Part shown: positions 43,008-52,504 of the stretch, in pieces | Layout of the letters: every line of letters starts with the position of its first letter | Position numbering within the stretch: the first letter of the stretch is position 1 | DNA from: Streptomyces lunaelactis | GTDB taxonomy: Bacteria; Actinomycetota; Actinomycetes; Streptomycetales; Streptomycetaceae | Direction: 5' to 3' | DNA: 64,000 nt | NCBI RefSeq assembly: GCF_003054555.1 | Contig: NZ_CP026304.1 | Span: 7,936,001-8,000,000 of the forward strand | Translations under genes and position numbers: made by a program | The notes under the pieces: generated by a model | Told to the model about the DNA's origin: nothing | Database searches by the model: none | What the model saw: the letters and a program-made list of their open reading frames with translations, nothing else

Positions 43008-43937
43008 ATGACTGTGCTGATCCTGACCTGCCGGCAGGATGTGACGACGGACATGGTGGTGGCAAGTCTGCACGAACGCGGCATCCCGCTCGTGCGGTTC
43101 GACCCCGCTGACCTTCCCGGTGAAGCCTCCATGTCCGCCGAGTTCATCAGTGGCGACTTTCGCGGTTATCTGTCGTACGACGGACGCCTGTTGAGCATGA
43201 GCGGCTTGCGCTCCATATGGGTGCGCAGGCCCGGCGAGCCCGCCGCGCACGCCGCCGAGCCGTCGGAGTGGCTCACCGCCGAGTCCGGGCAGGCCCTCTA
43301 CGGGATGCTGAACTCCACCACGGCACGCTGGATGAACCACCCCTGCGTGGCCGCGCAGGCCCGCTGCAAGCCATGGCAGTTGCGCGTCGCCCACCGCAGC
43401 GGTTTCGCGGTGCCGCCCACGCTCATCACCACCTTCCCGCGCGTGGCCCGCCAGTTCGCGGCGCAGTACCGGGAGATCGTCGTGAAGTCCGCCTCCGGCC
43501 CGCCGCGCAGTGATCCACCGATCACCCTGCCCACCACCCGCATCGGGCCCGAGACGGACTTCGCCGACGTCGCGGCCGCGCCCACCCTGCTTCAGCAGTA
43601 CATCCCCAAGCGGGCCGACATCCGGCTGACATCCGTCGGCGGACGGCTCTTCGCCGCCCGGAAGGTGTCCGAGTCCGGTCAGGTGGACGGGCGTTACGGC
43701 GAGACCGGTCACGCCTGGGAGCCCGTCGAGGTGCCCGACCGTATCGGCAGGGCTGTCCATGAGTTCACGGGGATTGCCGGTCTGGCCTACGGCGCTTTCG
43801 ACTTCGCCGAGGACGCAGAGGGCGTCTGGTGGTTCCTGGAGTGCAACCAGGGCGGCCAGTTCGGCTTTGTCGAGCTGGAGACCGGTCAGCCCATCGCGGA
43901 GGCGGTCGCTTCCTGGCTGGCGTACACCGCTGCCTGA
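43008..43937 (+). CDS. tgmB: ATP-grasp ribosomal peptide maturase, TgmB-like
   Basis: 309-aa ATP-grasp ligase forming ester or amide side-chain crosslinks in the precursor. Seen: N-terminal domain ending SIWVRRPGEPA, ATP-site Lys160 (IVVKSASG), QQYIPKRADIRLTSVGGRLFAARK with Asp204/Arg206, and the metal-binding FLECNQGGQFGF (Glu278, Asn280). Same family as MdnC/TgmB. Just downstream of the precursor gene and clearly co-transcribed. The usual PCMT-like methyltransferase gene of this type of cluster is not present. Confidence 0.92.
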   Translation: MTVLILTCRQDVTTDMVVASLHERGIPLVRFDPADLPGEASMSAEFISGDFRGYLSYDGRLLSMSGLRSIWVRRPGEPAAHAAEPSEWLTAESGQALYGMLNSTTARWMNHPCVAAQARCKPWQLRVAHRSGFAVPPTLITTFPRVARQFAAQYREIVVKSASGPPRSDPPITLPTTRIGPETDFADVAAAPTLLQQYIPKRADIRLTSVGGRLFAARKVSESGQVDGRYGETGHAWEPVEVPDRIGRAVHEFTGIAGLAYGAFDFAEDAEGVWWFLECNQGGQFGFVELETGQPIAEAVASWLAYTAA

Positions 43938-44224
43938 GCGGCCCCGGGGAAGTCCGGGCGGCGTCGCGGGCCGATGGCTGTCGCCTGGCTGCGTTGTCGT
44001 CAGTCGCCGACGCTCCGCGTGGACTCCTTCCTCCGCCTTGCCAGACTCGGCCCTCGACCCGCTCCTTCACCCACCCGGACTTCCCCGACACCGCTTAGGC
44101 CCCGGACCGGGCGAATTCACCGTCCGAACATGGCCGCATCATCTCGACGACAGTCCGGCGCCGCCCCTTGGCCGCATGCTCCCTGACGGACCATCGGCAT
44201 GTCCCCGACATTAAGGAAGCGCCA

Positions 44225-45541
44225 GTGAGACTGCACCGCTCTCCCCGCACGGCGGCAACCGCCGCCCTGGGTGCCGCACTTGTCGCCCTCCTCGCCCCGC
44301 CCCCCGCGCAGGCACGTCCGTCGGCGCTGCCGACGGTGACCGCCACGGCGGAAACGGCGGCCCTCTACGACGACGAGGCAGGCGGCAACGCCAACGCGGA
44401 CGACCCGGCGATCTGGCGGAACGCCGCCGATCCGGCACGCAGTCTGGTCGTGGCCACGGCGAAGGAGGGCGGCCTGCGGGTCTACGGTCTCGACGCCGGG
44501 CTGGTGCAGTCGATCCCCGCCCCGGCGCCGCCCGCGGCGGATGACGCGCCGGGCCGGTTCAACAACGTCGACCTCGTCACCGGACTGCGGACGCCCACCG
44601 GTCGCGCCGATGTGGCGGTGGTGAGCGACCGTGGCAACGACCGGCTGCGCGTCTACCGCATTGACCCCTCCCGGCCGGGGCGTCCGCTGACCGACGTCAC
44701 GGATCCGGCGGCTGCCCCGGTGTTCTCCGCGAGCCAGTCCGAGATCAATGAGCAGCGGACGGCGTACGGCCTGGCGACGTGGACGGACAGGAGCACGGGG
44801 CGTTCGTACGCACTCGTCAGTCGGCGCAATCGGACCGAGGTCGCGCTGCTGGAGTTGAAGGCGACCGCGACCGGCACGGTCGGCTACCGGAAGATCCGTA
44901 CGCTCGAACTCCCGTCGTCGTTCCGCCTCCCCAACGGTGCCCGGTGGAGCCCGTGTGCTGAGCCCGACGAGCTGCCACAGGTCGAGGGCATGGTCGTGGA
45001 CCCGGCCAACGGAATGCTCTACGCCGGCCAGGAGGACATCGGCATCTGGCGCATGCGCGCCGACCTCACCGGCAAGCCCGTCCTGGTCGACAAGGTCAAG
45101 GAGTACGGCATCCCCGGCGTCTACGACGCGGAGACGGAGGAGTGCGCCCCGGGCGCCGATCCCGGCTACGGCGGCAGGCGACTGGCGGCCGATGTCGAGG
45201 GCCTGACCCTCTTCCAGGAGTCCGACGGCGACGGCTATGTGATGTCGTCGAGCCAGGGCGACAACACATTCGCGCTGTACGACCGTGAGATCTCCGAACG
45301 CAATGAGTACGAGGGCGGCTTCAGGATCGGCGCGGCCTCGGCCACGCTCGACGGCAGCGAGGAGTGCGACGGCGCGGCGGTGCTGAACGCGCCGCTGGGA
45401 GCGCGCTATCCGCGCGGCCTTCTCGTCGTCCAGGACGGACATGAGACGCCCGCGGCACCGGACGGAGAGGGCGGCGAAAGGGAGTCGACCGGCTTCAAGT
45501 TCGTCGATCTCGGTGCGGTGGTGGACGCCGCCGACATGTGA
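44225..45541 (+). CDS. Secreted beta-propeller phytase
   Basis: 438-aa exported enzyme of the beta-propeller phytase family, releasing phosphate from phytate with calcium. Signal peptide 1-30 ending QARP. Family segments: [33 protein letters not shown]-like start, [44 protein letters not shown] and [9 protein letters not shown]. GTG 44225 follows AAGGAAG. A phosphate-limitation role is expected; no PHO box was recognised. Confidence 0.9.
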   Translation: [438 protein letters not shown]

Positions 45542-45586
45542 CCTGCCCGGACGCGCCCTCGGGTGGTCCCGCCGGTTCGTGGAGCT

Positions 45587-45609
45587 CTCCGGTGCATCGG
45601 GCACCGGAG
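45587..45609. terminator. Hairpin between phytase and EEP nuclease
   Basis: 9-bp stem CTCCGGTGC/GCACCGGAG with 5-nt loop, between convergent genes. Confidence 0.7.
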
Positions 45610-45659
45610 GGCTCGGTCGCGAGGTGGGGGTGCGGGGCCTGCCGCACGGGTTTGAGGCC

Positions 45660-46763
45660 TCACACCTCGAGGTCCGCGTACAGCGCGCCGTGGTCGGATG
45701 CCTGGGTGGCCTTCGACGTCACGGTCTCGAACGACTTGAAGGTGTTGGGCGCCCAGATTCCGCGCCGCTCCACTTCCACCGCCTGCACGTGCCGCCACAG
45801 ATCCGGCGAGAACATCAGGTAGTCGATCTTCTGCTTGAGTGACTGGCCCGTCCCGTAGGTGCCGGGCGCTCCCGTGTAACTGCCGTGGTCCATCGCGTCC
45901 TGCAGGCCGGCGGCCAGGAGGAACCCGAGCGGCTCGCTGTCCGGGGTGTCGTTGAGATCCCCGGCGACCACGACGCGCGCGGAGCGCTCGAGGGCGGCCT
46001 CGTAGATCGCCTTGACCCGCTTGGCCTGCGCCTTGCGCTTGTTGGCGCTGACGGCGGGTTTTCCGAATCCCTTGCTCTTGAAATGGTTGCCCAGAATCCA
46101 CAGCGGCTTCCCGCCCTCGAGGTCGACCTCGAACTCCGGGCAGTCCCGGCTGAAGATCGCCCGACCGGACTCGGCGTCGAAGATGTGCGACCGTATCGAG
46201 GTGACGGGGCGGCGGCTGAACAGCCCGATGTCGATGCCGCGGCTGTCGTTGCCGTCGATCAGCATGTTGAACGGATACTGCTTCGCGCCCATCAGATCGC
46301 CCAGTACCTGGTCGCTGAAACGCTGCAGGGCGAGCCGGTCCTCGACCTCGACCGTCAGCAGCACGTCGGCGTCCACCTCGGCGATCACCCGGCCGGTGTT
46401 CTGGACGGCGTCCCAGTTGAGGTCGTCACGGACGAGCTCGGCCCAACCGACCCAGTGGGGCCGCCCCTTGGCGATTATCTCGATGGCGCCACCCCGCTTG
46501 ACCTTGAAGAGTCTGGCGCCGCCACGGGTCTCGTTCACCAGGATCGGCCGGGTCTTCGACAGGGAGTCGGGGACGTCGTACTTCTCGAGTATCCCGGCGA
46601 TCTGCTCTTTGTCCTCGGCCGTGTAGGTCTCGTGGTCGAGGACGGAGACCAGGGTCGCGAAGTCCTCCAGCGTCTTCCGCCGCTCCGAGGTGTCTTCGAC
46701 TGCGAAGACACGGGGTCGGCGGAAGAGGTTCTCGGCGTTGAAGGTTGCGATACGGATGGTCAT
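45660..46763 (-). CDS. Endonuclease/exonuclease/phosphatase family protein
   Basis: 367-aa metal-dependent EEP enzyme. Motifs: ATFNAENLF (Asn), VEVED (metal Glu), GNHFKSK (His), VVAGDLNDT (Asp/Asn) and ASDHGALYADL (final Asp-His). No signal peptide, so probably cytoplasmic; could be a nuclease or phosphodiesterase. Convergent with phytase. A 160-nt region upstream should hold its promoter. Confidence 0.9.
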   Translation of the reverse strand: MTIRIATFNAENLFRRPRVFAVEDTSERRKTLEDFATLVSVLDHETYTAEDKEQIAGILEKYDVPDSLSKTRPILVNETRGGARLFKVKRGGAIEIIAKGRPHWVGWAELVRDDLNWDAVQNTGRVIAEVDADVLLTVEVEDRLALQRFSDQVLGDLMGAKQYPFNMLIDGNDSRGIDIGLFSRRPVTSIRSHIFDAESGRAIFSRDCPEFEVDLEGGKPLWILGNHFKSKGFGKPAVSANKRKAQAKRVKAIYEAALERSARVVVAGDLNDTPDSEPLGFLLAAGLQDAMDHGSYTGAPGTYGTGQSLKQKIDYLMFSPDLWRHVQAVEVERRGIWAPNTFKSFETVTSKATQASDHGALYADLEV

Positions 46764-46925
46764 GGCGCCTCCTTGTGCGGCGCGGGTCTACGCGGTCGAC
46801 GGGGCAGGCGCCGCCGAGATCACTGCTCGCCGACACTCCAATACTCCGAGAGTGGGCGGTCCCTGTCCAACGGAGGAGGAAACGCGCGGCGGGTCAGGGG
46901 GCCGCGGCTCTGGGCACTGCCGGTG

Positions 46926-47606
46926 TCAGTCCAGTGATCGCAGTCCCCGGACGAGCAGGCGCAGACCGAATTCGAAGTGGGCCGTGAAGTCGCTGCTGGT
47001 GAGTACGGGCAGTGCCGCGGCGAGATGCGGGTAGTGGCCCGAAGTCACCGCCTGGCGCAGGCGTTCGGGGTCCGCGGGCTCCTCGTCCGTTGCCTGGGTG
47101 GCGGCTTGCTCCTCCAGGGTGTGACCGACGGTGAAGTGGACGACGGCCAGTGCCGCGCGTGCCGCGTCGTCGGGTTGGAAGCCCGCGTCGAGCAGGACGC
47201 CGACCAGGGTGTCGGCGAAGCCCAGGGTGTTCTCGCCGGTCGCGTGGGTGCCGGCGTAGACGCGTGCGCCGTCGCGGTGGTTGAGCAGCGCCGTACGCAT
47301 CCGGCGGGCCAGGTCGGCCAGTTGCTCGCTCCAGTCGCCGTGGGCGGGGGACCGGGGGGTGCAGTCGGCCAGCATGCGCTCGGCCATCGCGGTCAGCAGA
47401 TCCTGCTTGGCCGCGAAGTAGCGGTAGAGGGCGCCGGCCTGTGTGCCGACGGCGTCGGCCAGGCGCCGCATGGTGAGCGCGTCGAGCCCTGATGCGTCCA
47501 GGAGTTGCAGAGCGGCTTCGACGGTGCGGGCGTGGTCCAGTCTCGGCGGCCTTCCTCTTGTGGCGCGGGTGGCTTCGGGGGGCTGGGGGGTGGACGACGG
47601 ACTCAT
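46926..47606 (-). CDS. TetR-family regulator
   Basis: 226-aa TetR protein: helix-turn-helix LTMRRLADAVGTQAGALYRYFAAK (about 45-67) and a C-terminal ligand domain of the TetR_C type (GVLLDAGFQPDDAARAALAVVHFTVG). ATG 47606 is 8 nt past the -10 TATAGT, so the transcript is probably leaderless; GTG 47612 is an alternative. Two palindromic operators cover its promoter, indicating self-repression. It is divergent from the CO-dehydrogenase-like operon and may control that too. Confidence 0.9.
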   Translation of the reverse strand: MSPSSTPQPPEATRATRGRPPRLDHARTVEAALQLLDASGLDALTMRRLADAVGTQAGALYRYFAAKQDLLTAMAERMLADCTPRSPAHGDWSEQLADLARRMRTALLNHRDGARVYAGTHATGENTLGFADTLVGVLLDAGFQPDDAARAALAVVHFTVGHTLEEQAATQATDEEPADPERLRQAVTSGHYPHLAAALPVLTSSDFTAHFEFGLRLLVRGLRSLD

Positions 47607-47613
47607 GGCCACG

Positions 47614-47648
47614 ACTATAGTGAACGACGTTCACGTGAACGATGTTCA
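47614..47648 (-). promoter_or_regulatory. tetR promoter with two tandem palindromic operators
   Basis: Two 13-bp palindromes TGAACGACGTTCA (47621-47633) and TGAACGATGTTCA (47636-47648) share the pattern TGAACGAYGTTCA and are 2 nt apart (15-bp centres). On the minus strand TATAGT (47619-47614) follows, so binding would block the tetR promoter. The cox-like promoter lies more than 100 nt away. Confidence 0.8.
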
Positions 47649-47816
47649 TTAAAGGGCTGTTCCGGGAACCCGTGAAGAACTCGCCTGCCGGCAGGGACAG
47701 CCCGTGGCCCAACGCGGCGTCCGCCGAGGGCTCGCGCGTCCCCGCACGGCGGCCTAGAGTTGCCAATATCAGAGCAGAACGGCAGATACCCCTTGCCCGT
47801 GTCTCTGGGAGGGCAC

Positions 47817-48380
47817 ATGACCCGTATCTCACTGACGGTGGACGGCACGGCGTACGAGGACGACGTGGAGCCTCGCCTTCTCCTCGTTCACTACCTGCGC
47901 GACCGCCTGGGCCTCACCGGCACCCCCGTCGGATGCGACACCAGCAACTGCGGCGCCTGCACGGTCGACCTGGACGGTGACAGCGTCAAGAGCTGCTCGG
48001 TTCTGGCCGTCCAGGCCGACGGCAGCGCGGTGACGACCATCCAGGGCCTGGCCACCGACGCCGAATGGGACCCGCTGCAGACGGCGTTCCACGAACAGCA
48101 CGCCCTGCAGTGCGGCTACTGCACGCCCGGCATGATCATGGCCGCGCGTGACCTGCTCAAGGAGAACCCCGACCCGACCCCGGACGAGATCCGCCACGGT
48201 CTCGAGGGCAATCTCTGCCGGTGCACCGGCTACCAGAACATCGTGCGCGCCGTCCTCGCGGCGGCTGCCGAAGAGCGCCGCCGCCGCGCTCCCGCACCGG
48301 GGGCGGAAGAAGCTCACGCACCCGGAGCCGGGCCGGAAGCCGCTCCGGCCATGCCAAGAACCCCGGCCTCGGCCGGGTAG
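47817..48380 (+). CDS. coxS: 2Fe-2S small subunit of form II CO-dehydrogenase-like enzyme
   Basis: 187-aa iron-sulfur subunit of the molybdenum hydroxylase family. Plant-type cluster Cys40, 45, 48, 60 ([12 protein letters not shown]) and second cluster Cys99, 102, 134, 136 ([16 protein letters not shown]). It passes electrons from the molybdenum site to FAD. A C-terminal Ala/Pro/Glu tail of about 35 residues exceeds the family norm. ATG follows GGGAGGGCAC. First gene of a seven-gene operon. Confidence 0.95.
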   Translation: MTRISLTVDGTAYEDDVEPRLLLVHYLRDRLGLTGTPVGCDTSNCGACTVDLDGDSVKSCSVLAVQADGSAVTTIQGLATDAEWDPLQTAFHEQHALQCGYCTPGMIMAARDLLKENPDPTPDEIRHGLEGNLCRCTGYQNIVRAVLAAAAEERRRRAPAPGAEEAHAPGAGPEAAPAMPRTPASAG

Positions 48381-48391
48381 GAGGCGCCGGT

Positions 48392-50767
48392 ATGACCGAC
48401 CAGCTCACTGCCCCGGAAATCGGTCGCTCCCGCACCCGCAAGGAGGATGCCCGGCTCGTCACGGGCCGGACGACCTGGACCGACAACATCGCCGTCCCGG
48501 GCCTGCTGCACATGGCGATCCTGCGCAGCCCCATGGCGCACGCCAGGATCGACCGCGTCGACGTCTCGCCCGCGCTGGAGCGGCCGGGAGTCATCGCCGC
48601 CTTCAGCGGCCGGGACCTGGCGGACGAACTCGGCTCCATGCCCTGCGTGTGGCCGGTGACCGAGGACATCGTCATGCCCGACCACCCGGCGGTGGCCGTC
48701 GACGAGGTCCGGTACGCCGGCGACCCGGTGGCCATCGTGATCGCCCGGGACCGATACGTCGCGGCCGATGCGCTGGAGGCCGTCGAGGTCGACTACACAC
48801 CACTGCCTCCGGTGCTGGACCTGGAGGCCGCGCTGGCCGACGGCGCCCCCCTGGTGCACTCCGACAAGGGCACCAACCGCTGCTACACCTGGCCGCTCGC
48901 CGCCGGCGACTACGAGGCGGAGAAGGCCCGGGCGGATGTCGTCGTCCGGCGCCGTTACACCCAGCAGCGGCTCATCCCGAACGCGATGGAGCCGAGGGCC
49001 GTGGTTGCCACACCGCCCACGACGTCCAACGAATACACGTTGTACTCATCGACCCAGATCCCGCACGTCGCGCGAGTGATTCTCTCGATGGTCACGGGAA
49101 TCCCCGAGCACAAGCTGAGGGTGGTCGCCCCGGACGTCGGCGGCGGCTTCGGCTCCAAGCTCCAGGTGTACCCCGAGGAGGCAGTCGCCCTCGCCGTGGC
49201 CAGGCGGCTCGGCCGGCCGGTCAAGTGGACCGAGTCCCGGTCGGAGGGCTACCAGGCCACCCATCACGGCCGCGGCCAGATCCAGGACATCGAGCTCGCG
49301 GCGACCCGGGACGGCAAGCTGCTCGGGTTGCGCGTCGATCTGCTCGCCGACATGGGCGCCTACCTGATGCTGATCACTCCCGGCGTCCCGCTCCTGGGCG
49401 CGTTCATGTGTCCGGCCATCTACAAGATGAACGCGTACAGCTTCAACTGCACCGGCGTCTTCACGACCAAGACCCCCACGGACGCCTACCGCGGCGCGGG
49501 CCGTCCGGAGGCGACGTTCGCGATCGAGCGGACCATGGACGAACTGGCCGCGGAACTCGGTATTGATCCGATGGAGGTGCGCCGTCGCAACTGGATCGGC
49601 CACGACGAGTTCCCGTACACCACGATCGCGGGGCTCACCTACGACAGCGGCAACTACGAAGCGGCCACCGACCGCGCGATGGCGCTCTTCGGCTACGACG
49701 ACCTGCGGGCCGAACAGCGCGCGCGGAACGAACGGGGCGACCCGGTGCGGCTCGGCATCGGCATCTCGACCTACACCGAGATGTGCGGCGTGGCCCCCAG
49801 CCGGATGCTGGGCAGTCTGAACTACGCGGCCGGCGGCTGGGAGGCGGCGAGCATCCGCATGCTGCCCACTGGCAAGGTCGAAGTGGCCACCGGCACCAGC
49901 CCGCACGGGCAGGGGCACGCCACCTGCTGGAGCCAGATCGCGGCCGACGCGCTCGGTGTTCCGTTCGAGGACGTCGAGGTGGTCCACGGCGACACCAAGG
50001 TGGTGCCGCAGGGCATGGACACCTATGGCTCCCGCTCGCTGGTGGTCGGCGGGGTCGCCGTCCACCATGCCGCGCAGAAGGTGGTGGCCAAGGCCCGCAG
50101 GGTCGCAGCCCACCTGCTGGAGGCGAACGAGGCCGACCTGGAGTTCTCCGGCGGGACCTTCTCGGTGAAAGGATCGCCCGAGGCGACGAAGACCATTCAG
50201 GAGGTGGCCTTCGCGACGTTCTCCTCCCACGACCTGCCCGACGGCATGGAACCGACGATCAACGCGGAGCACCTGGTCGATCCCGAGAACTTCTCGTTCC
50301 CGCACGGCACCCACCTCTGCGCGATCGAGGTCGACACCGAGACCGGCCACGCCCGGATCCGCAGCTACGTCTGTGTCGACGACGTCGGCAAGGTGATCAA
50401 CCCGATGATCGTCCAGGGGCAGATCCATGGCGGCCTCGCCCAGGGCATCGCCCAGGCGCTCTACGAGGAAGCGGTGTACGACACCGAGGGCAACCTGGTC
50501 TCCGGCACCATGGCGGACTATCTGGTGCCCTCCGCCGTCGACCTGCCCGACTTCGTCACCGACCGCACCGAAACCCCGGCGACATCCAACCCGCTCGGCG
50601 CCAAGGGCGTCGGCGAGGCCGGGACGATCGCGTCCACACCCGCCGTGGTCAACGCGATCGTGGACGCACTGCGGCCGATGGGCGTGAGAGACGTGGCGAT
50701 GCCGTGCACACCGCAGCGGATCTGGCAGGCCGTCACAGCGGCCCGGGCCGAGGAGGGAACAGCATGA
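48392..50767 (+). CDS. coxL: Molybdopterin large subunit, form II CO-dehydrogenase-like
   Basis: 791-aa molybdenum-binding subunit of the xanthine-oxidase family. Cofactor motifs GGGFGSK (250-256) and a C-terminal GAKGVGEAGT with the catalytic Glu. The active-site loop is AYRGAGR (365-371), the form II signature, not the AYxCSFR loop of true CO dehydrogenase, so the substrate may be another aldehyde, purine or aromatic rather than CO. 12 nt after the small subunit; ATGA overlap with the next gene. Confidence 0.94.
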   Translation: MTDQLTAPEIGRSRTRKEDARLVTGRTTWTDNIAVPGLLHMAILRSPMAHARIDRVDVSPALERPGVIAAFSGRDLADELGSMPCVWPVTEDIVMPDHPAVAVDEVRYAGDPVAIVIARDRYVAADALEAVEVDYTPLPPVLDLEAALADGAPLVHSDKGTNRCYTWPLAAGDYEAEKARADVVVRRRYTQQRLIPNAMEPRAVVATPPTTSNEYTLYSSTQIPHVARVILSMVTGIPEHKLRVVAPDVGGGFGSKLQVYPEEAVALAVARRLGRPVKWTESRSEGYQATHHGRGQIQDIELAATRDGKLLGLRVDLLADMGAYLMLITPGVPLLGAFMCPAIYKMNAYSFNCTGVFTTKTPTDAYRGAGRPEATFAIERTMDELAAELGIDPMEVRRRNWIGHDEFPYTTIAGLTYDSGNYEAATDRAMALFGYDDLRAEQRARNERGDPVRLGIGISTYTEMCGVAPSRMLGSLNYAAGGWEAASIRMLPTGKVEVATGTSPHGQGHATCWSQIAADALGVPFEDVEVVHGDTKVVPQGMDTYGSRSLVVGGVAVHHAAQKVVAKARRVAAHLLEANEADLEFSGGTFSVKGSPEATKTIQEVAFATFSSHDLPDGMEPTINAEHLVDPENFSFPHGTHLCAIEVDTETGHARIRSYVCVDDVGKVINPMIVQGQIHGGLAQGIAQALYEEAVYDTEGNLVSGTMADYLVPSAVDLPDFVTDRTETPATSNPLGAKGVGEAGTIASTPAVVNAIVDALRPMGVRDVAMPCTPQRIWQAVTAARAEEGTA

Positions 50768-51621
50768 TTCCCGCGGCATTCGACTACGCACGCCCGCAGA
50801 CGGTCGACGAAGCGGTACGCGCCCTGGCGGACGGCGGCGAGGAGGCGAAGGTTCTGGCCGGCGGCCAGAGCCTGATCCCCATCCTCCGGCTTCGGCTCGC
50901 CTTCCCCGAACTGCTGGTCGACGTCGGCCGGATCCCGGAACTCCGCGGTGTCCGCGAGGACGCCGGGACTCTTGTGATCGGAGCCATGACGACCCACCAC
51001 GACGTCATCCACGACCCGCTGGTGCGCAGCCACGCAGGGCTGCTGGCCGCGGCGACCGAGACCGTCGCCGACCCGTCCGTACGCCATCGCGGCACCATCG
51101 GCGGCTCGCTCTCCCACGCCGACCCTGCGGGGGACCTGCCGACTGTGCTGCTCGCACTCGACGGCGAGATGGTCGCCATCGGGCCGCAGGGCCGGCGCAT
51201 CATCCCGGCACGTGAATTCTTCACCGACTACCTGCAGACCGCGCTGCGGCCCGACGAGCTGCTGGTGGAGGTCCGGGTGCCCAAGAGCGACAACTGGGGC
51301 TACCACTACGAGAAGTTCAACCAGGTCGCGCAGGCCTGGGCGATCGTCGGTGTGGCGGCCATGGTGCGACGCGACGACGGCCACCTCGTCGAATCCCGTG
51401 TCGCGCTGACCAACATGGGGGCGACCCCCTTGCGGGCGAGTGCCACCGAGGAGGCGCTCGCCGGGGCGGACGCCGACCCGGCCGCGGTGGCGCGGGCCGC
51501 CGAATCGGCGGCGGACGGCACTCGTCCGGCGTCCGACCTGTCGGCGTCGCCCGAGTACCGCGAACACCTGGCGCGGGTGCTCACCCGCCGAGCGGTGCTG
51601 GCGGCGGCCGGGATGGAGTGA
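50764..51621 (+). CDS. coxM: FAD-binding medium subunit
   Basis: 285-aa FAD subunit of the hydroxylase: FAD-site AGGQSLIPILRLRL (33-46) and RHRGTIGGSLSHADPAGDLPT (about 110-130), plus a CO-dehydrogenase flavoprotein C-terminal domain. It transfers electrons from the iron-sulfur centres to an acceptor. Overlaps the large-subunit stop by 4 nt. Confidence 0.95.
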   Translation: MIPAAFDYARPQTVDEAVRALADGGEEAKVLAGGQSLIPILRLRLAFPELLVDVGRIPELRGVREDAGTLVIGAMTTHHDVIHDPLVRSHAGLLAAATETVADPSVRHRGTIGGSLSHADPAGDLPTVLLALDGEMVAIGPQGRRIIPAREFFTDYLQTALRPDELLVEVRVPKSDNWGYHYEKFNQVAQAWAIVGVAAMVRRDDGHLVESRVALTNMGATPLRASATEEALAGADADPAAVARAAESAADGTRPASDLSASPEYREHLARVLTRRAVLAAAGME

Positions 51622-51625
51622 GGGT

Positions 51626-52504
51626 GTGACGGACGGGCCCGGCGAGCTGCGGGCGAGACTGGAGAAGACCGGCTATCTCGTCGACGACGGTCTCGCGATC
51701 GCCTGCTTTCTGGCCCTCAAGCTGCACCGGCCGATCTTCTGCGAGGGCGACGCGGGCACGGGCAAGACCGCGCTCGCGTCCGCCCTTGCCCAGGTCCAGG
51801 GCGCACCCCTGATCCGCCTCCAGTGCTACGAGGGCATCGACGCGTCCCAGGCCCTGTACGACTGGGACTTCCCGCGCCAGCTGCTGCACCTGCGGGCCGC
51901 GGAAGCCGTCGGCGTCACCGATGCGGGGCGGCTGGAGAGCGAGCTGTACAGCAGGCGGTTCCTCATCGCGCGCCCGCTGCTGCAGGCGCTGGAGACACAG
52001 CCGTCGGTCCTGCTCGTCGACGAAGTCGACCGGGCCGACGACGAGTTCGAGGCGTTTCTGCTGGAGCTGCTCTCCGAGTACAGCGTCACCGTCCCCGAGC
52101 TGGGCACGCTGAGGGCTGCGTCGCCGCCCGTGGTCGTCCTCACCTCCAACCGCACCCGCGAGGTCCACGACGCGCTGAAACGGCGCTGCTTGTACCACTG
52201 GTTCGACCACCCGGGGTTCGAGCGCGAACTCGCGATCGTCCGCAGACGCCAGCCCCAGGTGACCGAACGGCTCGCCGCCCAGGTGACCGCCGTCGTGCAG
52301 ACCCTGCGCACCCAGGATCTGCTCAAGCCGCCCGGGGTGGCCGAGACCATCGACTGGGCCGAGGCCCTCGACGCGCTCGGCGCGACCGAACTCGACGCCG
52401 AACTGGCCGTCGCCACGCTCGGATCGGTGCTGAAGTACCGCGAGGACGCCGACCGGGCCCGATCCCTCGACCTGTCCGCGATCCTCGCGGCACGGGGAGC
52501 GTGA
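51626..52504 (+). CDS. coxD: MoxR-type AAA+ ATPase (CoxD-like)
   Basis: 292-aa AAA+ chaperone needed for maturing the molybdenum site in cox operons. Walker A GDAGTGKT (41-48), Walker B VLLVDEVDRAD, sensor 1 VVLTSNRTRE and arginine-finger region LKRRCLYHW. GTG 51626 is 4 nt after the coxM stop. Forms a chaperone pair with the VWA protein next to it. Confidence 0.93.
   Translation: MTDGPGELRARLEKTGYLVDDGLAIACFLALKLHRPIFCEGDAGTGKTALASALAQVQGAPLIRLQCYEGIDASQALYDWDFPRQLLHLRAAEAVGVTDAGRLESELYSRRFLIARPLLQALETQPSVLLVDEVDRADDEFEAFLLELLSEYSVTVPELGTLRAASPPVVVLTSNRTREVHDALKRRCLYHWFDHPGFERELAIVRRRQPQVTERLAAQVTAVVQTLRTQDLLKPPGVAETIDWAEALDALGATELDAELAVATLGSVLKYREDADRARSLDLSAILAARGA

Noticed and set aside
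49046..50791. 581-codon minus-strand open frame
   Set aside because: Antisense to the molybdopterin subunit; low-complexity Val/Gly/Asp/His composition.
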